Shown: positions 18,297 to 27,496, counted from the first letter of the stretch. The stretch: 64,000 bases of DNA from Parabacteroides sp. TM07-1AC (GCF_003480915.1 NZ_QUKD01000007.1:251442-315441); one strand, 5' to 3'. Notes: a model not told the origin generated them from the sequence alone. Program-made: numbers and translations.

Positions 18297-18947
18297 ATGA
18301 AACAATACAAATATCTCCTTTTCGACCTCGACGGTACAATCACCGACTCTGAAACCGGAATCACGCGTTGTGTTGAATACGCACTAAACCATTTCGGCAT
18401 TCAGGTAAATAACTTACGGGAATTAACCCCTTTCATCGGCCCTCCCCTTCTTGACTCGTTCAAGGATTTTTACAACTTCACCGATGAACAAGCAATCATT
18501 GCCACCGACAAATACAGAGAAAGATATGCCGACAAAGGTATTTTGGAAAACGAATTATATCCGGGAATCAAAGAATTACTCGCTGATGCTCAAAAAAACG
18601 GCAGAACAGTGATACTGGCCACTTCCAAACCGGAAGTCTTTGCCAAACGTATCCTCGATCATTTCGGGTTGAGTAACTATTTTTCCTTTGTTGCCGGTAG
18701 CGGACTGGATGGTTCTCTTCATACTAAAACAGATGTTATCAATTACATCTTACAATCGAACAATATAACCGATCTGAGTTCTGTTGTAATGATAGGCGAT
18801 CGAAAACACGATATCATCGGAGCAAAAAACACAGGAATTGACTCTATCGGTGTCTTATACGGCTTCGGTGATTATAAAGAACTATTAAAAGCCGGAGCAG
18901 ACCATATCGTAGAAGATATTCCGGCACTCCGTAAATTACTGCTATAA
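18297..18947 (+). CDS. HAD-family phosphatase, phosphoglycolate-phosphatase-like
   Basis: A 216-aa HAD hydrolase with a C1-type helical cap. Motif I is FDLDGTITDSE (nucleophile D10, acid D12), motif II ILATSKPE, and motif III/IV GDRKHDIIGAKNTGIDSIGV. It resembles the Gph/PpaX/YjjG-like group, and the substrate cannot be set from sequence. It is a single gene after a large palindrome and converges with the membrane-protein operon on its right; a 12-bp hairpin overlaps both stop codons. Confidence 0.88.
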   Translation: MKQYKYLLFDLDGTITDSETGITRCVEYALNHFGIQVNNLRELTPFIGPPLLDSFKDFYNFTDEQAIIATDKYRERYADKGILENELYPGIKELLADAQKNGRTVILATSKPEVFAKRILDHFGLSNYFSFVAGSGLDGSLHTKTDVINYILQSNNITDLSSVVMIGDRKHDIIGAKNTGIDSIGVLYGFGDYKELLKAGADHIVEDIPALRKLLL

Positions 18948-18961
18948 GAGTAATTTACGGA
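18928..18961. terminator. Shared hairpin at the ends of two convergent genes
   Basis: TCCGTAAATTAC-tgctataaga-GTAATTTACGGA, a perfect 12-bp stem that includes the final codons of the HAD gene and the stop of the opposing membrane-protein gene. It lacks a clear T-run on either side, but its position suggests bidirectional transcript ending or 3'-end protection. Confidence 0.6.
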
Positions 18962-19260
18962 ATATATCGATTTGTTTTTATCAAAAGTAAAAAACATCCC
19001 CCTAGAAGAAGGATACCGATAAAAGGTCCTTTTATTTCCTGAAGCCCGAAAAGTTCCAATAAAACCGATCCTATTATGAGGCTTACTCCCATACCAACCA
19101 GCCAGCTACGGATTAAATGGCTTAAGCCTTTTATATCCACCTTCTCTTTCTTTTCCTTGGGCAATATATTATAACCACTTATCAACATAGGAAATGGCAC
19201 CGCCAAAAGTCCAATGATGATTAGAGTTATCCCCACCCCAAAATCAAATAACATTTGCAC
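18955..19260 (-). CDS. Small membrane protein of unknown function
   Basis: A 101-aa protein with about three transmembrane segments (about 7-30, 52-72, 77-95) and a short charged loop (LPKEKKEKVDIKG) after the first. No family was recognised. It is last in an apparent operon DUF2089-Yip1-this gene, 23 nt after the Yip1-like gene, so a role in the same membrane process is inferred. Confidence 0.65.
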   Translation of the reverse strand: MQMLFDFGVGITLIIIGLLAVPFPMLISGYNILPKEKKEKVDIKGLSHLIRSWLVGMGVSLIIGSVLLELFGLQEIKGPFIGILLLGGCFLLLIKTNRYIP

Positions 19261-19283
19261 TCCTCAGTAACTTTGATTATATA

Positions 19284-19871
19284 TTAATAACACAAACCAA
19301 TCAAATAACGGCAAAGAATATCCCCACCAAACACAGCCACACAATAGAGAATACCCAACGAATACCCTTTCAGATTACAGGAGACCTTCAACGCTTTAAA
19401 CATCCAGACTAATACCCAGACCAGAAATATCACACCGATCAATGAAAGCCATATTCCTACCAGAAAACCTGGTTGCGCCAACAATTCTGTCGGCGGCACA
19501 TTCATATCTACTTTTGCCAGATTTTGCATCGGAGGCAACATATTGAACAAATTCATAAAAATGAAAGGAATCTGAGCAAAAGCGACTGTCCCCAACACAT
19601 CGATCATTCTGATCCGGGAACGCGACAAGATCAATCCGCCCAAATAAAACAGAGTAGCCGGTACAATCCAAACCACCAAATGTTCAACAGCATAACACCA
19701 CCAGGCTGGATTCGGGGCCGGCCCAAAGTGCAATAAACCATGATAATGCCATCCGGAAAGATAACTGATAACAGTGGAAACAACCATTCCTAAAAGCCCC
19801 CACCCTAACGCCTGAAAACCGGCAATCCATTCAAACGGATTAACAAGAAAATTCAACCATTGTTTCTTCAT
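19284..19871 (-). CDS. Yip1/YIP1-like integral membrane protein
   Basis: A 195-aa protein with five likely transmembrane helices. The layout resembles the Yip1 domain: N-terminal NPFEWIAGF, then helices with short loops, ending in a helix pair around FLVWVLVWMFKALKVSCNLK. Bacterial Yip1-domain proteins have no firmly known biochemical role. The start is 2 nt after the stop of the DUF2089 gene, so the two are translated from one message. The family call is moderately sure. Confidence 0.7.
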   Translation of the reverse strand: MKKQWLNFLVNPFEWIAGFQALGWGLLGMVVSTVISYLSGWHYHGLLHFGPAPNPAWWCYAVEHLVVWIVPATLFYLGGLILSRSRIRMIDVLGTVAFAQIPFIFMNLFNMLPPMQNLAKVDMNVPPTELLAQPGFLVGIWLSLIGVIFLVWVLVWMFKALKVSCNLKGYSLGILYCVAVFGGDILCRYLIGLCY

Positions 19872-19873
19872 AA

Positions 19874-20161
19874 CTATTCAATCTTATTTAATTTATCAAT
19901 CAGATCATCCAGGATATTCCTGACAGTCGGATAACTCACCCCCATATTTTTCGCCATATCTTTCAAACTGCCGCTCGACTTGATAAAATCAACGATAAAC
20001 AGTTGCTCCTTCTCGGTCAATCTTGCCAAAGGAGGCAGCTCAAAGTTTCCACAGACCTCTGTATCACATTGTTCACAAAACAACCGTCCCACTCTCAGAG
20101 GAGAATCACAGGCCGGACATTGCAAGGGTAATCGTTTCTTTTTCTCATCCATTTTATTCAA
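19874..20161 (-). CDS. DUF2089 family zinc-ribbon/HTH protein
   Basis: A 95-aa protein with a zinc ribbon (C15, C18, C29, C32 in CPACDS...FCEQCDT) followed by a helix-turn-helix segment (about 62-92: SGSLKDMAKNMGVSYPTVRN). This is the DUF2089 architecture; it probably binds DNA or acts with a sigma-like factor. It heads the three-gene membrane operon and may regulate it. The leader is only about 11 nt long if the -7 box at 20173 is used. Confidence 0.85.
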   Translation of the reverse strand: MNKMDEKKKRLPLQCPACDSPLRVGRLFCEQCDTEVCGNFELPPLARLTEKEQLFIVDFIKSSGSLKDMAKNMGVSYPTVRNILDDLIDKLNKIE

Positions 20162-20172
20162 TCTTTACGCAA

Positions 20173-20180
20173 CAAAGATA
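20173..20180 (-). promoter_or_regulatory. -7 box of the DUF2089 operon
   Basis: TATCTTTG on the minus strand, 11 nt from the start codon. The upstream region is very AT-rich with no clear TTTG. Confidence 0.5.
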
Positions 20181-20298
20181 ATAACATATTCAATATTATC
20201 AATTATAACATAAATATTATTCATATATAAATAAATATTATTACACAACACTATTCTATTACATGTAATCTCCGGTTCGAATAAATGCTTCTCTTATT

Positions 20299-20314
20299 TA
20301 GATTGATTAATCTA
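20299..20314. promoter_or_regulatory. Possible operator upstream of the Crp-like gene
   Basis: TAGATT-gatt-AATCTA, a 6-4-6 dyad about 60 bp upstream of the -7 box of the Crp-like gene. The shape suits a dimeric Crp/Fnr protein, so autoregulation is possible; this is inferred from symmetry alone. Confidence 0.35.
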
Positions 20315-20374
20315 CTTTATCACCTTTTCTATGAAAATATCTTCCCGATAGGAGAAATGTTGGGTTATTCATCT

Positions 20375-20382
20375 TATTTTTG
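20375..20382 (+). promoter_or_regulatory. -7 box just upstream of the Crp-like gene
   Basis: TATTTTTG lies 6 nt before the ATG at 20389. If used, transcription starts at or near that codon, leaving either a leaderless message or a start at the ATG at 20413. Confidence 0.45.
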
Positions 20383-20388
20383 CAAAGG

Positions 20389-20976
20389 ATGGAAAACAAT
20401 CAAGAATCTCTTATGGTAAATATTATAGACAAGATAAACTCTTCATACCCAATTTCCGATACAACGATACAAACATTAAAAGAACATGTTACTTTATGCC
20501 ATTTCCCTAAAAAGTATCAGTTGATAAAGGAAAATATGTTTTGCAAATCGGCCTACTTCATCGAGAAAGGCATGACTCGTTCCTTTTGGCTGGTGAACGG
20601 AGAGGAAATAACGACCTCCTTTGCCCATGAAGGAAGCATTGTCTTTAGTATGGACGAACTATATTATAATAAGGTAAGTGAAGAGTTTGTAGAAACACTC
20701 GAAGATGTAGTAGCCTATCAAATATCATTGACCGATTTACTTCAGCTTTTTCAAACCAATATTGAATTGGCGAATTGGGGAAGAGTTATTCATCAAAACG
20801 AATACAGACGCTTGCACCGTTCACATAAAGAACGTCTTACGTTATCAGCAAAAGAAAGATTCGAAGAATTCAAACGACAATTCCCAGAAGTTTATCAACG
20901 AGTACAACTGGGATATGTCGCATCCTATCTGGGAATTACCCCCTCTACACTCAGCCGCCTCAGAGCACAGAAATAA
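20389..20976 (+). CDS. Crp/Fnr-family transcriptional regulator
   Basis: A regulator of 195 aa from this ATG. It has a cyclic-nucleotide-binding-like beta-barrel (about 25-125, including AYFIEKGMTRSFWLVNGEEI and TTSFAHEGSIVFS) and a C-terminal winged helix (about 145-195: VQLGYVASYLGITPSTLSRL). The ligand pocket lacks an obvious RxS cAMP signature, so the signal is unknown. An upstream TTG at 20380 extends the frame but overlaps the -7 box and is rejected; the ATG at 20413 is an alternative. The acyltransferase gene downstream has a 26-bp dyad at its promoter, a candidate target. Confidence 0.85.
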   Translation: MENNQESLMVNIIDKINSSYPISDTTIQTLKEHVTLCHFPKKYQLIKENMFCKSAYFIEKGMTRSFWLVNGEEITTSFAHEGSIVFSMDELYYNKVSEEFVETLEDVVAYQISLTDLLQLFQTNIELANWGRVIHQNEYRRLHRSHKERLTLSAKERFEEFKRQFPEVYQRVQLGYVASYLGITPSTLSRLRAQK

Positions 20977-20987
20977 TCATTATCCGG

Positions 20988-21013
20988 TAAAATTTGATAT
21001 AGGACAAATTTTA
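20988..21013. promoter_or_regulatory. Perfect dyad at the acyltransferase promoter
   Basis: TAAAATTTG-atatagga-CAAATTTTA, 9-bp arms and an 8-bp spacer. It overlaps the -33 region of the promoter whose -7 box is at 21030-21037, so it is well placed as a repressor or activator site. Confidence 0.5.
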
Positions 21014-21029
21014 GGACGCATAAGTTTTA

Positions 21030-21037
21030 TAATTTTG
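21030..21037 (+). promoter_or_regulatory. -7 box of the acyltransferase gene
   Basis: TAATTTTG, 49 nt before the ATG. The upstream T-rich sequence inside the dyad at 21005-21013 could act as a -33 box. Confidence 0.45.
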
Positions 21038-21086
21038 GAGCTTCATTAGTTACACGTAGTAATAATCTAAATAATAAACTCTTATC

Positions 21087-22244
21087 ATGCAAAACATTTC
21101 TTCCGCTGCGTTTACAGACAGTAAACCTCATTACGATCTTCTCGACGGATTAAGAGGAGTAGCAGCACTTTTAGTCGTATGGTATCACGTCTTCGAAGGC
21201 TACGCTTTCGCCGGAGGCACTACCATCGACACTATCAATCATGGTTATCTGGCAGTGGATTTCTTCTTTATCCTGTCCGGTTTCGTTATCGGCTATGCCT
21301 ATGACGACCGCTGGTCGAAGACGCTGACTATGAAAGATTTCTTTAAACGCCGTTTGATCCGTCTCCACCCGATGGTTATCATGGGAGCGGTTCTGGGAGT
21401 TATCTCTTTCCTGATTCAAGGCAGTGTAAAATGGGACGGGACACACGTCTCTATCTCCCTGGTCATGCTATCCCTACTTTGTTCATTGTTCTTCATTCCC
21501 GCGATACCGGGAGCCAATTATGAGGTCAGAGGAAACGGTGAAATGTTCCCACTGAACGGTCCCAGCTGGTCGTTGTTCTTCGAGTATATCGGCAATATTC
21601 TTTACGCTCTGTTCATTCGCCGTTTGTCAACCAAAGCATTGACTGTTGTCGTCTTTTTGATGGGCGCGGCACTGGCAGCATTCGCCACCCTCGACGTATC
21701 CGGCTACGGTAACATCGGAGTCGGCTGGACATTGGACGGCGTGAATTTTGTAGGCGGATTATTACGCATGCTCTTCCCCTTTTCTATGGGTATGCTTTTA
21801 TCCCGTAACTTCAAACCCATCAAAGTGAGAGGCGCATTCTGGATCTGTTCGATCATATTACTGGGATTATTCTCTGTACCCTTCGTGGAAGGGACAGACC
21901 CGATTTCCATGAACGGACTTTATGAATCCGTTTGTATCATCCTGATTTTCCCTATTCTTATCTGGATAGGTGCATCGGGAACCACTACCGATACGAAGTC
22001 GACAAAGATATGTAAATTCCTGGGAGACATCTCCTTCCCACTCTATATCATACATTATCCTGTGATGTATCTGTTCTATGCCTGGTTGATCGACAAGGAA
22101 CTTTACACGCTTGCCGAGACCTGGCAGGTAGTTTTGTGTGTTTGTGCATTGAATATAGTTTTGGCTTACCTATGCCTGAAACTATATGACGAACCGGTAA
22201 GAAAATGGTTAAGTAAGAAGTTCCTGGCCAGAAAACAGGCATAA
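21087..22244 (+). CDS. Acyltransferase family 3 membrane protein
   Basis: A 385-aa integral membrane protein with about ten transmembrane helices, of the OafA/YrhL acyltransferase-3 type. The conserved histidine is H34 (LVVWYHVFEGYAF), followed by FFILSGFVIGYAYDDRW and the RLIRLHPMVIMG motif. These enzymes usually O-acetylate or succinylate surface glycans. No C-terminal SGNH domain is attached. It is monocistronic, bounded by a regulator upstream and a palindrome downstream; the acceptor glycan is unknown. Confidence 0.9.
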   Translation: MQNISSAAFTDSKPHYDLLDGLRGVAALLVVWYHVFEGYAFAGGTTIDTINHGYLAVDFFFILSGFVIGYAYDDRWSKTLTMKDFFKRRLIRLHPMVIMGAVLGVISFLIQGSVKWDGTHVSISLVMLSLLCSLFFIPAIPGANYEVRGNGEMFPLNGPSWSLFFEYIGNILYALFIRRLSTKALTVVVFLMGAALAAFATLDVSGYGNIGVGWTLDGVNFVGGLLRMLFPFSMGMLLSRNFKPIKVRGAFWICSIILLGLFSVPFVEGTDPISMNGLYESVCIILIFPILIWIGASGTTTDTKSTKICKFLGDISFPLYIIHYPVMYLFYAWLIDKELYTLAETWQVVLCVCALNIVLAYLCLKLYDEPVRKWLSKKFLARKQA

Positions 22245-22249
22245 AAGGA

Positions 22250-22352
22250 ATTACCGAACGCAGATGACGCAAAAAACGCAGAGTCTCGCAGACTTTTATT
22301 ATTAAATTATCTGCGATATTCGGCGCTTTCTGCGTCATCTGCGTTCGGTAAT
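22250..22352. repeat. Large interspersed palindrome, GCAGATGACGC family (copy 2)
   Basis: A 103-bp inverted repeat. Outer arms ATTACCGAACGCAGATGACG and its complement CGTCATCTGCGTTCGGTAAT are perfect over 20 bp; the inner part is imperfect and AT-rich. It lies immediately after the acyltransferase stop codon and may act as its terminator. The GATGACGC core links it to the elements at 18158 and 63905. Confidence 0.85.
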
Positions 22353-22398
22353 ACAAACATTTAATACATCTCCTTTCGTTTTTTCCGGCTATTTATCG

Positions 22399-22406
22399 TA
22401 AGTTTG
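22399..22406 (+). promoter_or_regulatory. -7 box of the C1 peptidase gene
   Basis: TAAGTTTG, 34 nt before the ATG. Confidence 0.5.
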
Positions 22407-22439
22407 TGAACCAATATAAACTTACAAACTAAATATATC

Positions 22440-23840
22440 ATGAAACAAAACAACCTATGGATAACTGCCCTCGCATTGGGTATTACGTTATCCGCCTTCG
22501 GACAGCAGGCCGACAAAGGAATCTCTCCGGAAATGCTGCAACAGATCAAACAATCGTACAAAGGAACTCCTACCGACAAGGCTATCCATAACGCCATCAG
22601 TAACAACGACATCAATAAGCTGGCAGTAAATGCCGACAGCAAAAACAATTTCGATACTTACTTCTCTAATAAAGTAAACAGTAAAGGTATTACCAATCAA
22701 AAGTCTTCCGGCCGTTGCTGGTTGTTTACCGGTTTGAACGTATTCCGGGCACAGGCGATCGCGAAATATAATATGGGAGATTTCCAATTCTCACAGAATT
22801 ATTCCTTCTTCTGGGACCAGTTGGAAAAAGCCAATCTGTTCCTGCAAGGGATCATCGACACACGCGAGAAACCGATGGATGACAAAATGGTGGAATGGTT
22901 ATTCAAAAATCCGCTTAGCGACGGAGGACAATTCACCGGCATATCCGATATCCTGGGTAAATATGGCGTAGTTCCCGCTGACGTAATGGTGGAAACCCAT
23001 AGTAGTGAAAGTACGGGAAGAATGGCCAACCTGATCGGTCTTAAGTTAAAAGAGTTCGGCCTGCAATTGCGCGATCAGTCTGCCAAAGGAGCCAAAGTGG
23101 CTGCATTGGAAAAAGACAAAACAGAAATGTTGGGAACCATTTACCGGATGCTGGTCCTCAACCTGGGTGAACCGCCTACGAAATTTACCTGGACTCGCAA
23201 AGATGCACAAGGCAACCCGGTTGAAACAAAAGAATATACTCCTAAATCATTCTTCGACGAATATATCGGCAAAGACCTGACAAACAATTATGTTATGCTG
23301 ATGAACGATCCGAGTCGTGAATATTATAAGTTATATGAGATCGATTTCGACCGTCACCGTTATGACGGAAAGAACTGGACTTACGTAAACCTGCCGATCG
23401 AAGAGATCAAAGAGATGGCTATCGCCTCTATCAAAGACAGTACAATGATGTATTTCTCTTGCGACGTAGGTAAATTCTTCGATCGTGAACGGGGTCTGTT
23501 GGATGTGAACTATTACGACTACGGTTCACTGATGGGAACTACTTTCGGTATGGATAAGAAACAGCGTATCCAAACATTCGCCAGCGGTTCGTCACATGCC
23601 ATGACCTTGATGGCTGTCGATCTCGATGCAAACGGTACACCTAGAAAATGGATGGTAGAAAACAGCTGGGGACCGGGAGCCAACAGTGGCCACCTGATCA
23701 TGACCGACGAATGGTTCAACGAATATATGTTCCGTCTGGTAGTCGAAAAGAAATATATCACCGACAAAGTGAAAGACGTTCTCAAACAAACACCGACCCG
23801 CCTTCCGGCCTGGGATCCGATGTTTACAGACGAAAATTAA
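22440..23840 (+). CDS. C1-family cysteine peptidase (PepC/bleomycin hydrolase type)
   Basis: A 466-aa papain-fold peptidase of the bleomycin hydrolase/aminopeptidase C group. The catalytic triad is visible: C93 (SSGRCWLFTGLN), H386 (GSSHAMTLMAVD) and N408 (MVENSWGPG). Unlike the cytoplasmic PepC of Gram-positives it has an N-terminal signal peptide (about 1-21, ending SAFGQQ), so it should act in the periplasm or outside. It is a single gene with its own promoter and a strong terminator. Confidence 0.92.
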   Translation: MKQNNLWITALALGITLSAFGQQADKGISPEMLQQIKQSYKGTPTDKAIHNAISNNDINKLAVNADSKNNFDTYFSNKVNSKGITNQKSSGRCWLFTGLNVFRAQAIAKYNMGDFQFSQNYSFFWDQLEKANLFLQGIIDTREKPMDDKMVEWLFKNPLSDGGQFTGISDILGKYGVVPADVMVETHSSESTGRMANLIGLKLKEFGLQLRDQSAKGAKVAALEKDKTEMLGTIYRMLVLNLGEPPTKFTWTRKDAQGNPVETKEYTPKSFFDEYIGKDLTNNYVMLMNDPSREYYKLYEIDFDRHRYDGKNWTYVNLPIEEIKEMAIASIKDSTMMYFSCDVGKFFDRERGLLDVNYYDYGSLMGTTFGMDKKQRIQTFASGSSHAMTLMAVDLDANGTPRKWMVENSWGPGANSGHLIMTDEWFNEYMFRLVVEKKYITDKVKDVLKQTPTRLPAWDPMFTDEN

Positions 23841-23858
23841 TAGTTGTATTGGAAAACT

Positions 23859-23900
23859 AAAAAACAAACCCGGCAGGCCAATCTGCCGGGTTTGTTTTTT
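23859..23900 (+). terminator. Terminator of the C1 peptidase gene
   Basis: CCCGGCAG-gccaat-CTGCCGGG, an 8-bp GC-rich stem extended by flanking AAACAAA/TTTGTTTTTT pairs. Complementary A/T runs make it bidirectional, so it can also serve the opposing DUF418 gene. Confidence 0.9.
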
Positions 23901-23910
23901 ATGTCTCTAA

Positions 23911-25104
23911 TTACTTCTTTTTATTGTATTTACTTCCGATCCAAGTTCCTTGTTTCCACAAATACTCCAAGGGCCCTTGTTTATGGCGTGACAACCAATA
24001 ACGGCTGAATAGCCATTGAGCGGAGAAAATAAACAATCCGATAAGCAAAGTCGCTGTAGCCCCGGTAACACGATACAATCCCAAGCCAAATCCATAATAA
24101 ATACATACTCCTATAATAGACTGAGAAATATAGTTTGTCAGGCTCATACGCCCATAAGGTATAATAAACTTTTGCCAGTTACACCCATTCTCCTTTTTAA
24201 ACCAAATCAGCACAAAGATCGAAACCAAAATTAGCATAAAAGCAAAATTGCTAAGAGATTGTGTTATTATCTTATATGGAAGCAATACGGATGGATTGCC
24301 TATATGTTCGGGGACAAAAACCCGAAGCAGATAAAGTGGAATGAATGCCAATACACCTATACCCAAGATACGTTTCCAGAAACCAATTGTACGATCACTC
24401 CTTATGAAAGATCCATTACGTCCTAATAACATTCCAAACATAAACAAGGCCGATGTCTGAAACAACCGTCCATTTTCTACTTGCCAGAAATTACTATATA
24501 ATTGTCCATCCCATATATTACTATGCAAGACCTCCCAAAAAGAACCATTCATAGTTACCCCTCCTACCCGTTCTGAATAGATCATGAATCTATTTCCGAT
24601 AGCGACATAATCCGGGTCAAATAACGCATACAACATTCTGCCCCATTCAAAAGGCTGAAGCAGCAGACAGACGGCGATCCAAAAAACAATTTTATCTTTC
24701 AGTTTACATACCGGAATAAGGACAAAACCAGCAACGGCATAGAGTACCAGGATATCACCATTATAAAATAAGGCATGAAGCTGGGCAAACAAGAACAACA
24801 GAACTAACCGCCAGGCAAAACGTCCCCGAAAATCGATCCCTTTTTGTTCCGCATGATGAAACTGAATATAGAAACTGAAACCAAAAAGCAAGGAGAAAGT
24901 AGCATAAGCCTTTCCACTGAACAGAAAGAAAAAGCTATCCCACATCCATTTGTCCAGAACCTGCAACCAAGCCGGCTGAAATTCCGGAATGAAATAAATA
25001 TTATAATGTTCAAGATTATGCAACAACACAATCGCCAACAAAGCAAAACCGCGAAGCGCATCTACTACACTCAAGCGTTCGGATTTTTGAATAGTATGTA
25101 TCAT
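23911..25104 (-). CDS. DUF418 (YeiB-like) membrane protein
   Basis: A 397-aa polytopic protein with about ten transmembrane helices. It begins with the family signature RLSVVDALRGFALLAIVLLHN and the C-terminal half carries the DUF418 block (YGRMSLTNYISQSIIGVCIY). These proteins are related to heparan-alpha-glucosaminide acetyltransferases and acyltransferase-3 proteins; a role in transferring acyl groups across the membrane is inferred only. It lies 43 nt after the GH92 gene and is probably co-transcribed with it. Confidence 0.88.
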   Translation of the reverse strand: MIHTIQKSERLSVVDALRGFALLAIVLLHNLEHYNIYFIPEFQPAWLQVLDKWMWDSFFFLFSGKAYATFSLLFGFSFYIQFHHAEQKGIDFRGRFAWRLVLLFLFAQLHALFYNGDILVLYAVAGFVLIPVCKLKDKIVFWIAVCLLLQPFEWGRMLYALFDPDYVAIGNRFMIYSERVGGVTMNGSFWEVLHSNIWDGQLYSNFWQVENGRLFQTSALFMFGMLLGRNGSFIRSDRTIGFWKRILGIGVLAFIPLYLLRVFVPEHIGNPSVLLPYKIITQSLSNFAFMLILVSIFVLIWFKKENGCNWQKFIIPYGRMSLTNYISQSIIGVCIYYGFGLGLYRVTGATATLLIGLFIFSAQWLFSRYWLSRHKQGPLEYLWKQGTWIGSKYNKKK

Positions 25105-25147
25105 TTCTTATTATGTATCAGATATTCAATATATATAAGTCTTTGTC

Positions 25148-27472
25148 TCATTTTCCCCAATCCGAAGGATTTGCCCCCATCTGCAATACCAACGTTCCGC
25201 CCTTCATCAGGTCGGCATGCGTCAGATAACATTTATTGTAAGGATTTCCATTTAAAGTAGCCTGCTGGACATATATATTTTCAGGGCTATTATTGCGAGC
25301 TTCAATCACAAATGTTTTTCCCTCAGCATAGTCCGGATCCAAATTGAAAACGATCTTCTCAAATACCGGACTGGTTATTTCATAACGCTGGTCACCGGGA
25401 CATACCGGATGTAATCCACTAGCTGCCAATACATACCAGGCAGACATCTGCCCGACATCTTCATTTCCGACTAGACCCAAGACTGAATTTTTATAAGCAT
25501 TCCGACAGATATCCCGCGTCCATTTTTGAGTAAGTTCGGGAGCACCCAGACGGTTAAACAGGAACGGAACATGATGAACCGGTTCATTAGCATGGTTATA
25601 ATATTGATTCCAGAGATAACCTTCGGGAGTCTGTTCAAACATATCCGTCAGATCGGCCAGCACTTTTTCACGCCCACCCATCATTTGAACCATACCTTCC
25701 ACATCGTGTGGAATGAACCAACCCTGCTGGTATGCATTACTCTCCGTACAACCATATCCTTCCGCCAGTCTTCCCGCTTCGGGTAAAGGTTGAAATTCAC
25801 CTTTTTCATTACGTGGCCTGAACCAACCATAATCGGTATCATAAATTGTTGAATAGGTCATAGCCCGGCGGTCAAAATATTCCTTATCGGTATCCTTGCC
25901 CAACCATTCAGCCAGACGGGCCATACACCAATCATTGTATGCATATTCCAATGTATGAGAGATAGACCCCGGCGTATATCCTTCTTTATTATTACCAAAC
26001 AACCGGGAAGTATTTAAAGCATAACGGTATGCCTTATCTATATCATAAGAACGGATTCCTTTTGAATAAGCGTCACACAAAACAGACAGAGCCGGATTAC
26101 CCAACATACAACCGGAATAGGCATTCAACAATTCCCATCGCTCCAGATATTCGTTTCCACTCTGATCGGCAATCTCCACCAACGAGTTGAGCAGGTCATT
26201 GATCAGGGTTGGATTAATAATAGTTTGCAAAGGCATCTGGCTACGGAAAACATCCCATCCGCTAAAAATAGTTCGTTTAGTGAACTGATCCGTCATATGC
26301 GCCTTCTTGTCCGCTCCCATATATTCCCCGTTCACATCACTACAAATCCTCGGGTCGATCATAGTATGGTAAAGAGCAGTATAAAAGATATGTTTTTCAT
26401 CCTCCGTACCTCCGGTCACAGTTATTTTGGACAGGGCATCGTCCCATAACCGGCGACAGTCAGCCAGTGTTGCGTCAAACTCCCAGGCATTCATTTCCGA
26501 ATGCAGATTCTCTTCTGCATTCTTCATACTGGTAAAAGAGATCCCACTTTTCATGAGGATCTGTTCTCCTGCATCGGTATCGAATTCCGCATAAAAGCCC
26601 AAATGCTTTCCGGTCAACGACTTCACATCAGGGATAATGCGGGCATTCCGAACAACTTCATGATAACGTTCGCTCTCGATATCTTCCCGTTTTCGTGTCC
26701 ACCCGTCCGGTATGTCGGCCGACCATACGCCATGCGATCGGAAAGGACGGGAAAATTCAGCATAGAAATAGACTGTGTAATCAGATTTTCCTGCACCATT
26801 TCCCCAGCCGCCACCTTCGGGAGGACATTTCATTTCACCTCTGATCGTATGGTCATTGATCACTTCGATCGCCTGCCAGGTAGAAGTTCCTCCTACCCTG
26901 CGTGCCAAGTCTATTTGTATACGAGCCTCTTTACTCTCCGGGAATGTAAAACGCAACATACCGCTATGAGGAAGGGCCGTCGCTTCCGCTTTTATCTGAT
27001 AATCGGTAAGCATCACGGAATAATAACCTGCAGAAGCCTTCTCCGATGCTTTATCATACCGGGAACGATAACCATTATCCGGATCTTCCAACGTTCCCGA
27101 AAAAGTATGCAACTTACCGACTGTCGGCATTACCAACAAATTCCCCAGATCGCCATACCAGCCGATCCCACTCATTTGTGTAAAAGCAAAACCTTCAATA
27201 GAAGTATGTTCATCACTATAACCCGGTCCATTATCACCACCTGTTATCGTATTAGGACTCACCTGCACCATTCCAAACGGAGCAGTCGCCCCCGGAAACG
27301 TTTTACCCAAACCATGATAGGAACCGCCAGCATCCATGCTGGTCGATGCTCCGATAAAAGGATTTACATAAGAAGAAAGAGAAGCCTCCTCCGGCTGGTC
27401 TTTCACTGATCCACAGGAAAAGAGCGCACCGAGAACCAAAAAACACAAACTAAAGACTTTTTTCATACACAT
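25148..27472 (-). CDS. GH92 family glycoside hydrolase (putative alpha-mannosidase)
   Basis: A 774-aa exported enzyme of family GH92, whose characterised members are calcium-dependent exo-alpha-mannosidases. Signature blocks are VNPFIGASTSMDAGGSYHGL with FPGATAPFGMVQVSPNT near the N terminus, and GNEDVGQMSAWYVLAASG (about 669-686), which contributes catalytic-site residues. A lipobox (LFSCGS, Cys about 20) puts it in the periplasm or on the surface. No susC/susD pair is adjacent, so it is not in a standard polysaccharide-utilisation locus. Linkage specificity cannot be read here. The second codon-like methionine (MKKVFSL) is an equally good start. Confidence 0.92.
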   Translation of the reverse strand: MCMKKVFSLCFLVLGALFSCGSVKDQPEEASLSSYVNPFIGASTSMDAGGSYHGLGKTFPGATAPFGMVQVSPNTITGGDNGPGYSDEHTSIEGFAFTQMSGIGWYGDLGNLLVMPTVGKLHTFSGTLEDPDNGYRSRYDKASEKASAGYYSVMLTDYQIKAEATALPHSGMLRFTFPESKEARIQIDLARRVGGTSTWQAIEVINDHTIRGEMKCPPEGGGWGNGAGKSDYTVYFYAEFSRPFRSHGVWSADIPDGWTRKREDIESERYHEVVRNARIIPDVKSLTGKHLGFYAEFDTDAGEQILMKSGISFTSMKNAEENLHSEMNAWEFDATLADCRRLWDDALSKITVTGGTEDEKHIFYTALYHTMIDPRICSDVNGEYMGADKKAHMTDQFTKRTIFSGWDVFRSQMPLQTIINPTLINDLLNSLVEIADQSGNEYLERWELLNAYSGCMLGNPALSVLCDAYSKGIRSYDIDKAYRYALNTSRLFGNNKEGYTPGSISHTLEYAYNDWCMARLAEWLGKDTDKEYFDRRAMTYSTIYDTDYGWFRPRNEKGEFQPLPEAGRLAEGYGCTESNAYQQGWFIPHDVEGMVQMMGGREKVLADLTDMFEQTPEGYLWNQYYNHANEPVHHVPFLFNRLGAPELTQKWTRDICRNAYKNSVLGLVGNEDVGQMSAWYVLAASGLHPVCPGDQRYEITSPVFEKIVFNLDPDYAEGKTFVIEARNNSPENIYVQQATLNGNPYNKCYLTHADLMKGGTLVLQMGANPSDWGK

Positions 27473-27496
27473 TCATTGATTAATTAAGAACGGAAA

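Noticed and set aside
25148..27472. A polysaccharide-utilisation locus around the GH92 gene
   Set aside because: No susC/susD pair, sensor or other glycan enzymes adjoin it; the TonB receptor is over 23 kb away and Oar-like.
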